Shown here in pieces: positions 36,309-46,237 of a stretch of DNA of 64,000 nt. Made by a program: the position numbers and the translations under genes. Within the stretch, counting starts at the first letter, position 1. Every line of letters starts with the position of its first letter. Origin of the DNA: Lysinibacillus sp. FSL M8-0337 (lineage in GTDB: Bacteria > Bacillota > Bacilli > Bacillales_A > Planococcaceae); contig NZ_CP151996.1 in assembly GCF_038593855.1 (NCBI RefSeq), forward strand, positions 4,154,001 through 4,218,000. Direction: 5' to 3'. The notes below the pieces were generated by a model. That model did no database searches, was not told the DNA's origin, and worked only from the letters and a program-made list of their open reading frames with translations.

Positions 36309-37796
36309 TTATCCTTGCTCTTTTTTTAACAATGTTTCGGTACGATCGAATTCTTCCTCAATTTCAGCATTTCTCTTATATGTCACCATACTTACAACAA
36401 CGGCTACTATTAAACAAACAAAGAATCCTGGAACGATTTCGTATAAAGTAGTTGAAAGCAGCTTTATTTTGCCCCATATAAAGGCTGTTGCCGCACCTGT
36501 CACCATTCCACTAAGCGCTCCGTAATTCGTCAATTTCTTCCAATATAATGATAATAAAATTATTGGACCAAACGCAGCCCCAAAGCCAGCCCAAGCAAAC
36601 CCTACTAAATTTAAAATGGAGTTTTCAGGGTTCCAAGCTAAAATTGCTGCAATAATGGCTACTACTAAAACTGCCATACGCCCAATAAACACATAATGTT
36701 TATCGTTTGCTGTTTTATTAAATAACGCCTTGTAAATATCTTCAACAAGTGCTGAAGAAGTGACAATTAATTGCGATGAAATGGTACTCATAATTGCAGC
36801 AAGAATAGCAGCCAGCATAATACCTGCGATAAATGGATGGAATAAAATTTGACCAAGTACAATAAAGACCGTTTCAGCGTCTTTTAATTCCCCTGCATTT
36901 TGTTGATAGTACGCTACACCTACTAATGCCGTTGCAAGGGCACCAGCAAGACTTAAAATCATCCAACCAATACCGATGCGACGAGCCTGTTTCGTTTCCT
37001 TTACAGAACTAATCGCCATAAAACGCACGATTATATGGGGTTGCCCAAAGTATCCTAACCCCCATGCAAGCGATGAAATAATCGCTGCAGCTGTCGCTGA
37101 TGCTGGTAATAAACTTAAATGTTCTGGGTTTACCGTTTTAATGGATTCTACTGTTTCACTAAGACCACCCGTTAAAAATAGCCCAAATAAAGGTACTGTA
37201 ATCAGTGCTAAAAACATAATAAGACCTTGTAAAAAGTCCGTATAACTCACCGCTAGGAAACCACCAAACAATGTATAGGCAACAACTACGCCTGATACAA
37301 TCAATAAACCAGTATGATATTCGTACCCAAATGAGCTGTCAAAAAACTTACCGCCAGCTACCATACCTGAGGAAACATAGAATGTGAAAAACAATAAAAT
37401 AATGAGTCCTGAAGCAATTCTGATTAATCTTGTATGATCACGTAAGCGATTATCTAAATAACTCGGTATTGTAATCGAGTCATTTGAAACTTGCGTATAA
37501 ACCCGTAATCTTGGTGCGACAAACATCCAATTCAAATAAGCTCCTATTGTTAACCCAATGGCGATCCATGCTTCAACAAGTCCCGAAGCATAAATTGCCC
37601 CTGGAAGCCCCATTAAAAGCCAACCTGACATATCTGCAGCACCTGCACTCAACGCTGTAACAGCAGGCCCTAATGATCGACCACCTAGCATATAATCTGT
37701 TAAATTTGAAGTTTTAACGAATGCATACCACCCGATTCCGAGCATGACAATCATATAAATGATAATAGCAATAAGCTGATAAGTATTATCTGACAT
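36309..37796 (-). CDS. putP: Sodium/proline symporter
   Basis: A 495-residue SSS-family symporter with 13 predicted helices. Helix 1-2 sequence (GWYAFVKTSNLTDYMLGGRSLGPA) and the sodium-site region (LSAGAADMSGWLLMGLPGA) are those of PutP/OpuE. The ATG at 37796 follows AGGAGG by seven bases. No put degradation genes are adjacent, so it could serve either proline catabolism or osmotic proline uptake. The promoter region carries a CodY-like box and a perfect dyad. Confidence 0.9.
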   Translation of the reverse strand: MSDNTYQLIAIIIYMIVMLGIGWYAFVKTSNLTDYMLGGRSLGPAVTALSAGAADMSGWLLMGLPGAIYASGLVEAWIAIGLTIGAYLNWMFVAPRLRVYTQVSNDSITIPSYLDNRLRDHTRLIRIASGLIILLFFTFYVSSGMVAGGKFFDSSFGYEYHTGLLIVSGVVVAYTLFGGFLAVSYTDFLQGLIMFLALITVPLFGLFLTGGLSETVESIKTVNPEHLSLLPASATAAAIISSLAWGLGYFGQPHIIVRFMAISSVKETKQARRIGIGWMILSLAGALATALVGVAYYQQNAGELKDAETVFIVLGQILFHPFIAGIMLAAILAAIMSTISSQLIVTSSALVEDIYKALFNKTANDKHYVFIGRMAVLVVAIIAAILAWNPENSILNLVGFAWAGFGAAFGPIILLSLYWKKLTNYGALSGMVTGAATAFIWGKIKLLSTTLYEIVPGFFVCLIVAVVVSMVTYKRNAEIEEEFDRTETLLKKEQG

Positions 37797-37879
37797 AAGC
37801 ATTCCTCCTTTTCACCACTTTTTTTACATAGAATACTTTTCACTATTAATATACCGTAAAATGTTCAAAAACGAAAATC

Positions 37880-37894
37880 CATTTTCTGAATATT
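37880..37894. promoter_or_regulatory. Candidate CodY box upstream of putP
   Basis: CATTTTCTGAATATT matches the CodY consensus AATTTTCWGAAAATT at 13 of 15 positions. It is 83 bases upstream of the putP start, between two divergent genes. Confidence 0.5.
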
Positions 37895-37910
37895 CGATTT
37901 ACCGAATATT
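37889..37910. promoter_or_regulatory. Perfect 8-bp dyad between putP and methyltransferase
   Basis: AATATTCG, six bases, CGAATATT. It overlaps the CodY-like box and could be an operator for an unidentified regulator. Confidence 0.45.
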
Positions 37911-37983
37911 TGAAATGGAAACAACGTGAAGAAAATTGTGTTACACTAATGCCATCTATTACACAACAAAGAAGGCGAAACAA

Positions 37984-39144
37984 ATGACATTTGAAGAAAT
38001 GAAAACACTGCTTCTAGACCAGATTTCACAACAACAACTCATTGCGGCTACAATTAGTCAACCACGAATGAAGTCCAATGAAATAAAGCGTATTAAACTA
38101 AAGCCCATCATGTTGAAAGAAGCTTATCATATACAAATTGAATACCAATATGAGCGTATTTTAAAACATGAGAATGTCCTATTAGCCGATTTCCCGCCTA
38201 AGCTTGACCTATTTTTTACTGACTTCCGTCAAGCACATATCGACTTTAAAGAAGAAAAAGTACACGTGCAACTATCGAAAAAAAATAAAGTTTTATGGAA
38301 ATCAGATAAAGCAGCTACTCCGAAGCAAGTAAACTTATCACATAATCGTAAGAAAAACTATTTACTTGATGAGTCCACGCCTTATCCTTTTTTAATTCGT
38401 TTAGGTGTACAAAGCGAAGAAGGAAAAGTAAAAAAACAAAAATACGATAAATTCAAGCAAATTAATCGCTTCATTGAATTTATCGACGATGCCTTAGCCT
38501 ATTTACCAAAAAATCGCCAAGTCCGTATTTTAGATTTTGGTTCAGGAAAATCCTATTTGACGTTTGCCTTGTATCATTACTTAAAAATTGAAAAAGGGTT
38601 GGATATTCGCGTTACTGGCTTAGATCTGAAAAAAGAGGTAATCGAGGAATGCTCTCGTATTGCACAAGATTTAGGCTACGAGCAACTTGAATTTTTAGTT
38701 GGGGATATTAATGACTATAACGATGAATCGAATGTAGACATGGTCGTAACTCTACATGCGTGTGATGTTGCAACAGATATGGCATTATCGCGCGCAGTGA
38801 AATGGGGCGCAAGTGTTATTTTAAGTGTCCCTTGTTGTCAACATGAGCTAAACCGTCAACTTGATACACCGGCACTCGATGTCATGTTACAGCACGGTCT
38901 TGTTCGAGAACGTTTTGCAGCTCTCGCGACTGATTCAATTCGCGCTGAGATTTTATCACTTGTTGGTTATGAAGCACAGTTGTTGGAATTTATAGATATG
39001 GAGAACACACCGAAAAACATTCTAATTCGCGCGTATTATACTGGCAAAAAACCAACCGCACAACAACGTGCTAAGTATGATGCCTTTGTAACACTTTTGA
39101 ATGCAAAACCATTTTTAGCAAATGAATTAACAGCTTATTTGTAA
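37984..39144 (+). CDS. SAM-dependent methyltransferase (Methyltransf_32)
   Basis: A 386-residue class I methyltransferase. The SAM loop is LDFGSGKSYLTFALYHYL, followed by VTGLDLKKEVI and the family-specific HACDVATD and VPCCQHEL with paired cysteines. The N-terminal ~130 residues form an accessory domain. The start is at ATG 37984 after GAAGGCG; a longer frame begins 48 bases earlier without a site. Related proteins are predicted to act on RNA or glutathione-like substrates, but the target is unknown. Confidence 0.82.
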   Translation: MTFEEMKTLLLDQISQQQLIAATISQPRMKSNEIKRIKLKPIMLKEAYHIQIEYQYERILKHENVLLADFPPKLDLFFTDFRQAHIDFKEEKVHVQLSKKNKVLWKSDKAATPKQVNLSHNRKKNYLLDESTPYPFLIRLGVQSEEGKVKKQKYDKFKQINRFIEFIDDALAYLPKNRQVRILDFGSGKSYLTFALYHYLKIEKGLDIRVTGLDLKKEVIEECSRIAQDLGYEQLEFLVGDINDYNDESNVDMVVTLHACDVATDMALSRAVKWGASVILSVPCCQHELNRQLDTPALDVMLQHGLVRERFAALATDSIRAEILSLVGYEAQLLEFIDMENTPKNILIRAYYTGKKPTAQQRAKYDAFVTLLNAKPFLANELTAYL

Positions 39145-39150
39145 ATTATG

Positions 39151-39186
39151 AAAACCCGAGGCGCATTATGTGCCTCGGGTTCTTTT
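39151..39186. terminator. Bidirectional terminator
   Basis: A 10-bp stem AACCCGAGGC/GCCTCGGGTT between convergent genes, with TCTTTTTA on the plus side. Confidence 0.88.
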
Positions 39187-40505
39187 TATAGCTCTTGTCG
39201 TAATGCTTGAATAACATCTATCTTCGTTGCTTTACGAGCTGGTCGGTAGCCTGAAATCATCGCCACACCAATACTGATGGCAGACGCAATGATAACAAGT
39301 TGCCATGGGATAAGTGAAAAAGTAATATCTGACGAACTAAAAGCATCCTCACCTGTCGCCGCTTTTAAAATTAATGGTAAAACTGCATTTGCTGTAAAGC
39401 TAATGACATATGAAATAATAACTGCAATAACGGTACCTAAAATGCCAATAAATGTGCTTTCCATTAAAAAGAGTCGTTGAATCAACTTTGGACTAGCGCC
39501 AATTGCCTTTAATACCCCAATTTCACGTGTACGCTCTGTAACCGCCATTGTCATCGTATTGAAAATCCCAATAGAGGCGATTAACACTGCAATGGTTCCA
39601 ACAAAAATTAAACCAATTTTCAATACAAGGAAAAATATATCCATCTGATCCAATTGCTCCGTCACAGAGAACACGCTATAGCCCTTGTCTTTTAACTTTT
39701 CCAAAATAGGCTTTACATTTTCTAGACTATCCGCATAAATATTGAATTCCGTATTAAACACTTCATCTTCTGCTACTTTATCTAATGCTGCAAGGGTACT
39801 TCCTATCGCTGCTTTTTGCGTTGAATCCATATAGACGGTATTGTCAATCATCCAATCATAAGATGGTTTTTTTGTCACACCAACTATTGTATATTTCACC
39901 TTTTCAGTTTCAGACGCTCCATTGGAATTGGAAGCTAAAGATAATTCAATTTCTTTACCAATTAAAGACTTTTTATATCCTTCTTCACTACCATCGTAAA
40001 ACGTTCCTTCTATTTCAGCCTTTTTGCTTTTTTCTTTAATGACATCTCGTTCTGCATCATTTAATAATGTTTGAGCAAAATGATATCCTACAATAATCTC
40101 ATTTGACTTTGTTGGAAATTCCCCTTTTGCAAGCTTCCCAGTTACACTCTTAAAATCTGTCATATTCGTTATAACTAGACTTGAGTTTGTATCACGATCT
40201 TCAAAATATGAGTGCGCACTTGCATTAACTGCACTCGTTTCAAGCACTGTTTTAACATGGTCGATAGACTTGATTTCATCTTTCTGTTGCTCTGTAAATT
40301 GTGAGCCATCATATACTTGAATTTTAGTTATATTTTCATCTGATAGTATCTCGTTACGAATCGAATCCTGTAACCCAAACCCTACGGATGCAAGAACAAT
40401 TAAAAATGCACACCCCATTGTTGCAGCAAGTACAGTCATAAATACACGTAATTTATTTTTCTTAATATGTTGGATAACAAAATCCAATTGGTCTTTCCAT
40501 ATCAT
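39186..40505 (-). CDS. MacB/FtsX-type ABC transporter permease
   Basis: A 439-residue permease of the MacB-like type, with one helix near the N-terminus (TVLAATMGCAFLIVLASVG), a large extracytoplasmic MacB-periplasmic-core domain, and three C-terminal helices with the FtsX signature (TMAVTERTREIGVLKAIGAS). ATG 40505 is nine bases after AGGAGG and one base after the ATPase stop. With its ATPase it probably moves a peptide, lipid or drug, or acts as a mechanotransmitter; no kinase pair is adjacent to hint at antibiotic sensing. Confidence 0.88.
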   Translation of the reverse strand: MIWKDQLDFVIQHIKKNKLRVFMTVLAATMGCAFLIVLASVGFGLQDSIRNEILSDENITKIQVYDGSQFTEQQKDEIKSIDHVKTVLETSAVNASAHSYFEDRDTNSSLVITNMTDFKSVTGKLAKGEFPTKSNEIIVGYHFAQTLLNDAERDVIKEKSKKAEIEGTFYDGSEEGYKKSLIGKEIELSLASNSNGASETEKVKYTIVGVTKKPSYDWMIDNTVYMDSTQKAAIGSTLAALDKVAEDEVFNTEFNIYADSLENVKPILEKLKDKGYSVFSVTEQLDQMDIFFLVLKIGLIFVGTIAVLIASIGIFNTMTMAVTERTREIGVLKAIGASPKLIQRLFLMESTFIGILGTVIAVIISYVISFTANAVLPLILKAATGEDAFSSSDITFSLIPWQLVIIASAISIGVAMISGYRPARKATKIDVIQALRQEL

Positions 40506-40506
40506 G

Positions 40507-41193
40507 TTATTCATCCTCCTTCACAAGCTCGCCATCATACATACGGAAACGACGATGAGCGATTGTTGCCACTTCTTCATCGTGCGTAATAATGACAAAG
40601 GTTAAGCCAAGCTCACGATTTAAACTTTGAATAAGGAGTAAAATATCCTGCTCTGTTTCAGAATCTAGACTCCCTGTCGGCTCGTCCGCAAGCAAAATAG
40701 GAGGATTGGTAATCAGCGCTCTTGCAATACTTACACGTTGTTGCTGACCGCCTGATAATTCATTTGGATAATGGTCGGCCACTGTTGATAATCCGACTTT
40801 GTCCATTAATTTTTTCACTTTTTCTTTACGAATAGCTTTGCTTGCACCCTGTAATTTCAAAGGTAACTCTATATTCTCAAATGCAGTTAAACCCGGCATA
40901 AGTTGAAAGTTTTGAAAGATAAATCCGAACTGGCGCAATCGAAAAGCTGCACTTTCTGTTTCAGTGAGTTTCTCTGTCTGTTGTCCATTCACACGAATAG
41001 AACCTTGTTCAGCTTTCATAAACCCAGCTAAAATTTGTAGTAATGTTGATTTTCCAGAGCCACTCTTGCCCACAATTGCGACAATCTCTCCTTTTTTCAC
41101 TTCAAAATTTACGCCCTTTAATACAGGTACATGTTTTTCCTTACCTTTTTTTCCAATTAAAAATGTATGTTGTAAGTTCTCGACTTGAATCAT
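40507..41193 (-). CDS. MacB/LolD-type ABC transporter ATPase
   Basis: A 228-residue ATPase with Walker A GKSGSGKST, signature LSGGQQQR, Walker B ILLADEPTGSLD and switch VIITHD. LADEPTGSLD is typical of the LolD/MacB/FtsE group, which matches the neighbouring permease. Confidence 0.92.
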   Translation of the reverse strand: MIQVENLQHTFLIGKKGKEKHVPVLKGVNFEVKKGEIVAIVGKSGSGKSTLLQILAGFMKAEQGSIRVNGQQTEKLTETESAAFRLRQFGFIFQNFQLMPGLTAFENIELPLKLQGASKAIRKEKVKKLMDKVGLSTVADHYPNELSGGQQQRVSIARALITNPPILLADEPTGSLDSETEQDILLLIQSLNRELGLTFVIITHDEEVATIAHRRFRMYDGELVKEDE

Positions 41194-41620
41194 TTTTGAC
41201 TTGACGCCCCTTTCTCTTACTTCTCTATTGTAGAAAACAATTCTTAATATTAACGAAGGATAAAAATGAAGATATTCTTAAGAAATTAGGGAACACTAAG
41301 AAATGTGAAGATATCTATCTTTACAATTCCTTTACAATTCAAAATCGACGACTTGTGAAAATTATGTCTTCCAAAGAGCACTCTCTGTACTAAACAGAAT
41401 AGTTGAATTTAATGAAACCTTTATTATATAGGCATTTATGCTGTAATAATATAAATAAACACACGCTAACACTTAATATTTGTGAACAAAATGTATATTA
41501 CAGGATTGTAAAGTTTTATATAGGAAAGATAAATTTTATGTAGATAAACGTAAGATTTTGTTATGATAGTAAAGTTTAAAGGTCGTTTATTTTATCTATA
41601 TCCAGGAGGATTCTATTTAC
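41194..41620. promoter_or_regulatory. Divergent promoter region with PhoP-like repeats
   Basis: A 427-base AT-rich gap between the ABC ATPase and the phosphate-transport operon, with no gene seen. Two TTTACA hexamers, 11 bases apart start to start (41320-41336), resemble the tandem repeats bound by PhoP in Bacillus. They lie about 285 bases upstream of the DUF47 gene. A TATGAT -10-like element is near 41560. Confidence 0.3.
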
Positions 41621-42241
41621 ATGCTTAACTCAAAAAAACAAGACCCTTTCTTTGTAGCATTGCATAAAATTGCTGAAAATATGAGAGAGGCCGTACATTA
41701 CGCAAATGATTTTCGTATAACAAGTGTAGCTGACTTAAAAGAGATTAGCATTACAATGAAAAATTACGAAACAGCTGGCGATAAACTCATTCATGAACTA
41801 ATCGTAATGCTAAACAAATCATTTATGACACCGATCGAACGAGAAGATATTTTAGAATTCGCTATTCGTATGGACGATGTGTTAGATGGTACGGAGCATT
41901 GTATCGCCCACTTCGAAATGTTCTCCTTAACAGAAGTTGACGAATCAATGCGCATTTTCTTAGGCTATATTTCTAAAAGTGCCGACGAAATTGTTAAAGC
42001 AACTGAAGAGTTAAAGAAAAAGAATCTTATTGGCATGCGCCCACATGCCATTCTAATAAAAGACTATGAGCGTGAATGTGACGAAGTACAAAGAACTTCT
42101 ATTAAGCAATTATTTTTAAATGAAAAAGATCCAATCCGCATCATTAAGTTTAAAGATATTTATGAACAACTTGAGGATATCGCTGATTATTGTCAAAACG
42201 TTGCCAACACAATGGAAACAATTATCATGCGTAACGCGTAA
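41621..42241 (+). CDS. DUF47-family PhoU-like phosphate transport accessory protein
   Basis: A 206-residue all-helical protein of the DUF47/PhoU-like family (YkaA group). The family almost always sits next to a Pit transporter and is thought to regulate it. Start follows AGGAGG. The next gene, pit, begins 20 bases after its stop, so they are one operon. Confidence 0.92.
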   Translation: MLNSKKQDPFFVALHKIAENMREAVHYANDFRITSVADLKEISITMKNYETAGDKLIHELIVMLNKSFMTPIEREDILEFAIRMDDVLDGTEHCIAHFEMFSLTEVDESMRIFLGYISKSADEIVKATEELKKKNLIGMRPHAILIKDYERECDEVQRTSIKQLFLNEKDPIRIIKFKDIYEQLEDIADYCQNVANTMETIIMRNA

Positions 42242-42261
42242 CTAGGAGTGGGTCAAATACA

Positions 42262-43278
42262 ATGAATACAATCATTATACTAACCGTATTGGTCGTCATC
42301 TTTGCCCTAACATTTGACTTTATTAATGGTTTCCATGATACAGCAAATGCTATCGCAACTTCGGTTTCCACAAGAGCATTGCCCCCACGTGTTGCCATTA
42401 TTATGGCAGCGACGATGAACTTTATCGGTGCTATTACTTTCGTGGGTGTCGCAAAAGCTCTAACAAAAGATATTGTCGATCCATTCTCTTTAAATGCTTT
42501 TGAAGGAGATACAACTGGTTCTGTCGTTATATTAGCCGCATTAATTTCAGCTATTATATGGAACCTACTTACTTGGTACTTTGGTATTCCATCAAGTTCC
42601 TCACATACATTAATCGGTTCAATTGCCGGCGCAGCAGTTGCTTCTGCAGGCTTTAGCGTCCTTAATTATGGCGGTTTTACAAAAATCATTATGGCATTAG
42701 TATTGTCACCACTCATTGCAATTTGTGCCGGCTTTCTTATGATGACGCTGTTTAAATTATGGTTTAAAAACTTAAATTTATATCGTACGAATAAAGGCTT
42801 CCGGACAATGCAAATTTTCACAGCGGCTATCCAATCGTTTACGCACGGTACAAATGACGCCCAAAAAGCAATGGGGATTATGACAATGGCGCTAATTGCA
42901 GGAGGCTTGCATACTGGGGATGAAATTCCTTTTTGGATTCGAGCAGCGGCAGCTACTGCTATGGGTCTTGGTACTTCTATTGGTGGTTATAAAATTATTA
43001 AAACGGTCGGCGGTAAAATTATGAAAATCCGTCCTGTAAATGGCGTTGCAGCGGACTTAGCTTCTGCTACTGTTATTTTCGGTGCGACATTAGTACACTT
43101 ACCAGTATCCACAACACACGTCATTTCTTCATCCATCATGGGTGTTGGTTCAGCACAACGAGTTCGTGGTGTTAACTGGGGAATGGCACGAAAAATTGTA
43201 ACCACTTGGATTATTACAATGCCAATATCAGCTGTAATGGCATCCGTTATTTACTTTATATTATCTTTATTCTTTTAG
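42262..43278 (+). CDS. pit: Low-affinity inorganic phosphate transporter
   Basis: A 338-residue PiT-family permease with about ten helices. Both inverted-repeat signature motifs are present: FINGFHDTANAIATSV near the N-terminus and FTHGTNDAQKAMG in the second half. It takes up phosphate, usually as a metal-phosphate complex, with protons or sodium. It is co-transcribed with the DUF47 gene and ends at a clear terminator. Confidence 0.95.
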   Translation: MNTIIILTVLVVIFALTFDFINGFHDTANAIATSVSTRALPPRVAIIMAATMNFIGAITFVGVAKALTKDIVDPFSLNAFEGDTTGSVVILAALISAIIWNLLTWYFGIPSSSSHTLIGSIAGAAVASAGFSVLNYGGFTKIIMALVLSPLIAICAGFLMMTLFKLWFKNLNLYRTNKGFRTMQIFTAAIQSFTHGTNDAQKAMGIMTMALIAGGLHTGDEIPFWIRAAAATAMGLGTSIGGYKIIKTVGGKIMKIRPVNGVAADLASATVIFGATLVHLPVSTTHVISSSIMGVGSAQRVRGVNWGMARKIVTTWIITMPISAVMASVIYFILSLFF

Positions 43279-43283
43279 AATTC

Positions 43284-43318
43284 ACGGCACTCTCTGCTCA
43301 CAGAAAGTGCCGTTTTTT
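43284..43318 (+). terminator. Terminator after pit
   Basis: An ACGGCAC stem extended by CTG/CAG inside (43284-43312), followed by TTTTTT. Confidence 0.88.
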
Positions 43319-43449
43319 CGGTGCCAGGCACTCATACAAATCTCACACAATTCTCACACAATATACTGCGAGCAGGATTTTCTACTTTGTCACACGACAA
43401 AAAGTGACACATCCTTTACACTAGTTTAAAAGGGGGATGCATTATCGTT

Positions 43450-45558
43450 ATGAAAACTTTTTCAGCTTTTATCACTGCACATGCAAAAGCTATCGTTGCC
43501 ATTTGGATTGTTATTTTTATCGCAATGGCTGTGTTTGCTATACAGCTTCCTAGCAAACTGCATGGAGATGGCTTTTTTGTTGAAGCTGATCATACCTATG
43601 TCACAAATGAACTAGCCAAAACATTCGACTTACCTGCAGAAACAATCATGGTTGTTTTTGATCAAGCAAGCAATAAAAAAATTGAAAACACCCTACAAAA
43701 GCTAGAGGACATTGAAGAAGTTCACTCTATTCAGTCACCATTGGATGATTCCACTTTACAAAAGAATGGCATTTCCTATGCCATGGTACATTTTAAAAAT
43801 AACATTGATAATTTGCCTGCTATCGTCAAAGAGGTTCGTGCTTTAGTTGAAGATGAAGGGATCAGTGTAACTGGTGGTCCTGTGATTTCGGAGGATATTA
43901 ATGAAGCTAGCCAAAAGGACTTAGCATCCGCTGAAGCCATTGGTTTACCAATCGCTATTGTTGTGCTATTACTTGCTTTCGGTACCGTTGTAGCTGCAAT
44001 TTTACCAATTTTAATCGGAGTTGTTACCGTTGTCACAGCATTCGGACTGTTGACGCTACTAAGTGGTAGCGTTAATTTATCCATTTTTGTGTTAAATATT
44101 GTACCAATGCTTGGACTTGCCCTTAGTATTGATTTCGCCCTGCTATTTATTAATCGCTATCGTGAAGAGCGTAACCATTCAAGCATTGCCGAAGCTATAC
44201 AAATCGCCATCCAAACAGCCGGTCGTTCTATTATTTTTTCTGCTGTTTGTGTCATGATTGGTCTTGGTGCCATGATTGTCATTGATGTAGAAATCTTCCG
44301 CAATATTGCCCTAGGTGGTACAATTGTCGTATTGTTTGCCGTGCTTTCCGGTCTCACTTTATTACCTGCGACAATGATGGTGTTAGGAGATCGCCTAAAT
44401 AAATGGCGTATATTACGTGTAAAGCCAGGTGGCACGAATCGTTGGCACAGTTTTGCTGGCTTTGTTATGAAGCGACCTGTCTCTATTGTTATTGTCGCTT
44501 TATTATTACTTGGTATCGGGATGATTCCGTTAAAGGATATTAAACTTGCTATACCGCAAGTAGATTCTTTACCAACCAAATACGATGCCCGAGCAGCTTA
44601 CGATAAATTAGATGAAACGTTTGGGCTCGGTGATACATCCGTTTTATATTTACTTGCAGAACGCCAAGATGGTTGGGAAGACGAGCAAGGAAGAAAGCTA
44701 CTGTTTGATATACAAGAAAAACTGCTTAACGATCCGCTCGTTGATGAAGTATCAACGATTTATACAGCAGCCCAAATGAAATCACCAGAGGAATTAACCG
44801 CTTCCTTAAAAATGCCACAAATGGCAGAACAATTAAAACCAATTATTGATACTTTTTCAAAGGATACACAGCTATTTATTCCTATTACATTAAATGTAGC
44901 TGGTTCATCTTCAGCAGCACAGCAATTCGCCAGAACGTGGATGGACAAGGATTTAAATGTTGACTTCAAACTAGGTGGACAAGGGAAATTTAATCAAGAA
45001 ATTTTTGATGAAATTGCTAGTAAAATAATATTTGCAGTTTCTATCATTATCGTGTCGACGTTCTTTATTTTGATGCTTGCCTTCCGTTCCATTTTAATTC
45101 CTCTCAAGGCAATCATTATGAATATAATCGGATTATCATCCGCGTTTGGCATACTAGTTTATATTTTCCAATATGGGCATTTTGGAATAGAGGCTGGAAC
45201 AATCGTCCTTATTATTCCAGTTATCGTATTTTGCCTTGTATTTGGTTTAAGTATGGACTATGAAGTATTTTTAATCTCTCGCATACAGGAAGAATATCAA
45301 AAAGGGGCAGATAATACGCGTGCAACAGTGGATGGGCTAACATCTACTAGCCGTATCATTACATCTGCTGCGCTGATTATGATTGTTATTACAGGGGCAT
45401 TTGCCTTTACTGATGTCATGCCTGTAAAGCAAATCGGTGTTGGTATTGCGATTGCCATCGCGATTGACGCGACCATTATTCGGCTTATGCTAGTGCCAAG
45501 CCTTATGAAGCTATTTGGTGATTGGAACTGGTGGCTACCATTTGCTAAGAAAAAGTAA
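43450..45558 (+). CDS. MMPL-family transporter
   Basis: A 702-residue RND-superfamily membrane protein of the MMPL type (YdfJ-like). There is one N-terminal helix, an extracytoplasmic loop domain, five helices, then a repeat of this plan; two-lobe symmetry is visible (LGLALSIDFALLFINRYREE and FGLSMDYEVFLISRIQEEY). Members export lipids, peptides or drugs. A GGGGG run lies 13 bases upstream of the ATG, longer than ideal. It is a single gene; the substrate is unknown. Confidence 0.88.
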   Translation: MKTFSAFITAHAKAIVAIWIVIFIAMAVFAIQLPSKLHGDGFFVEADHTYVTNELAKTFDLPAETIMVVFDQASNKKIENTLQKLEDIEEVHSIQSPLDDSTLQKNGISYAMVHFKNNIDNLPAIVKEVRALVEDEGISVTGGPVISEDINEASQKDLASAEAIGLPIAIVVLLLAFGTVVAAILPILIGVVTVVTAFGLLTLLSGSVNLSIFVLNIVPMLGLALSIDFALLFINRYREERNHSSIAEAIQIAIQTAGRSIIFSAVCVMIGLGAMIVIDVEIFRNIALGGTIVVLFAVLSGLTLLPATMMVLGDRLNKWRILRVKPGGTNRWHSFAGFVMKRPVSIVIVALLLLGIGMIPLKDIKLAIPQVDSLPTKYDARAAYDKLDETFGLGDTSVLYLLAERQDGWEDEQGRKLLFDIQEKLLNDPLVDEVSTIYTAAQMKSPEELTASLKMPQMAEQLKPIIDTFSKDTQLFIPITLNVAGSSSAAQQFARTWMDKDLNVDFKLGGQGKFNQEIFDEIASKIIFAVSIIIVSTFFILMLAFRSILIPLKAIIMNIIGLSSAFGILVYIFQYGHFGIEAGTIVLIIPVIVFCLVFGLSMDYEVFLISRIQEEYQKGADNTRATVDGLTSTSRIITSAALIMIVITGAFAFTDVMPVKQIGVGIAIAIAIDATIIRLMLVPSLMKLFGDWNWWLPFAKKK

Positions 45559-45570
45559 TGATGCACACAA

Positions 45571-45609
45571 AAAATCCGAGAACATGTAGTTACATTGTTC
45601 TCGGATTTT
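45571..45609. terminator. Bidirectional terminator
   Basis: A 14-bp perfect stem (45571-45584 with 45596-45609) between convergent MMPL and mhqD genes. Confidence 0.9.
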
Positions 45610-45613
45610 ACGT

Positions 45614-46219
45614 TTAAAAAGATTGACGATACCACGCTCTTGCCGCCTCTACCTCTGGCATTGTGAGCTGATGTCCGTAGTTAAACCATGCTGTCGTTAC
45701 ATGAGCACCCGCTTTCGATAACAGCGACTCCAAATCTTCTGATTCCTGTGCAGTACACATTGGATCATTGGTTCCTGCACCTATAAATACCGGAATATTA
45801 GGTAACGCAGGTAGTTCGATGCCACGTCTTGGCACCATCGGATGATGTAAAATTGCCCCTGCTAATGCATCTTCAAAGTGGAATAATAAGCTTGCAGCAA
45901 TATTGGCTCCGTTTGAATAACCAATCGCTACAATGCGCGTACGATCAAAACCATACTCCTCTGCTGCGGTTGCCAAAAAGCTTTGTAATTCTTGTGTACG
46001 GAAGATTAAATCTTCTATATCAAAAACACCTTCAGCTAAGCGACGGAAAAAACGAGGCATACCGTTTTCTAATACATTACCTCGTACACTTAAAATATTG
46101 GCTGTTGCATCAATTTCCTTTGCAAGACTGATTAACGAATGCTCATCCCCACCTGTACCATGTAATAACAATAAGGTTGGCTTTGTTTCATCTGTACCTT
46201 TATGAAATAAATGTTGCAT
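45614..46219 (-). CDS. mhqD: MhqD-like carboxylesterase/hydrolase
   Basis: A 201-residue alpha/beta-hydrolase. The catalytic serine is in GYSNGAN, the aspartate in GTNDPMC, and the histidine in YGHQLT. It is close to B. subtilis MhqD (YodD) across its length (LLLHGTGG, VLENGMPRFF, ILHHPMVP), which belongs to the quinone-detoxification regulon. ATG 46219 follows AAAGGTGA; an ATG six codons upstream is inside that site. The MhqR box lies 20 bases upstream. Confidence 0.9.
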   Translation of the reverse strand: MQHLFHKGTDETKPTLLLLHGTGGDEHSLISLAKEIDATANILSVRGNVLENGMPRFFRRLAEGVFDIEDLIFRTQELQSFLATAAEEYGFDRTRIVAIGYSNGANIAASLLFHFEDALAGAILHHPMVPRRGIELPALPNIPVFIGAGTNDPMCTAQESEDLESLLSKAGAHVTTAWFNYGHQLTMPEVEAARAWYRQSF

Positions 46220-46237
46220 AAACCCATCACCTTTCAA

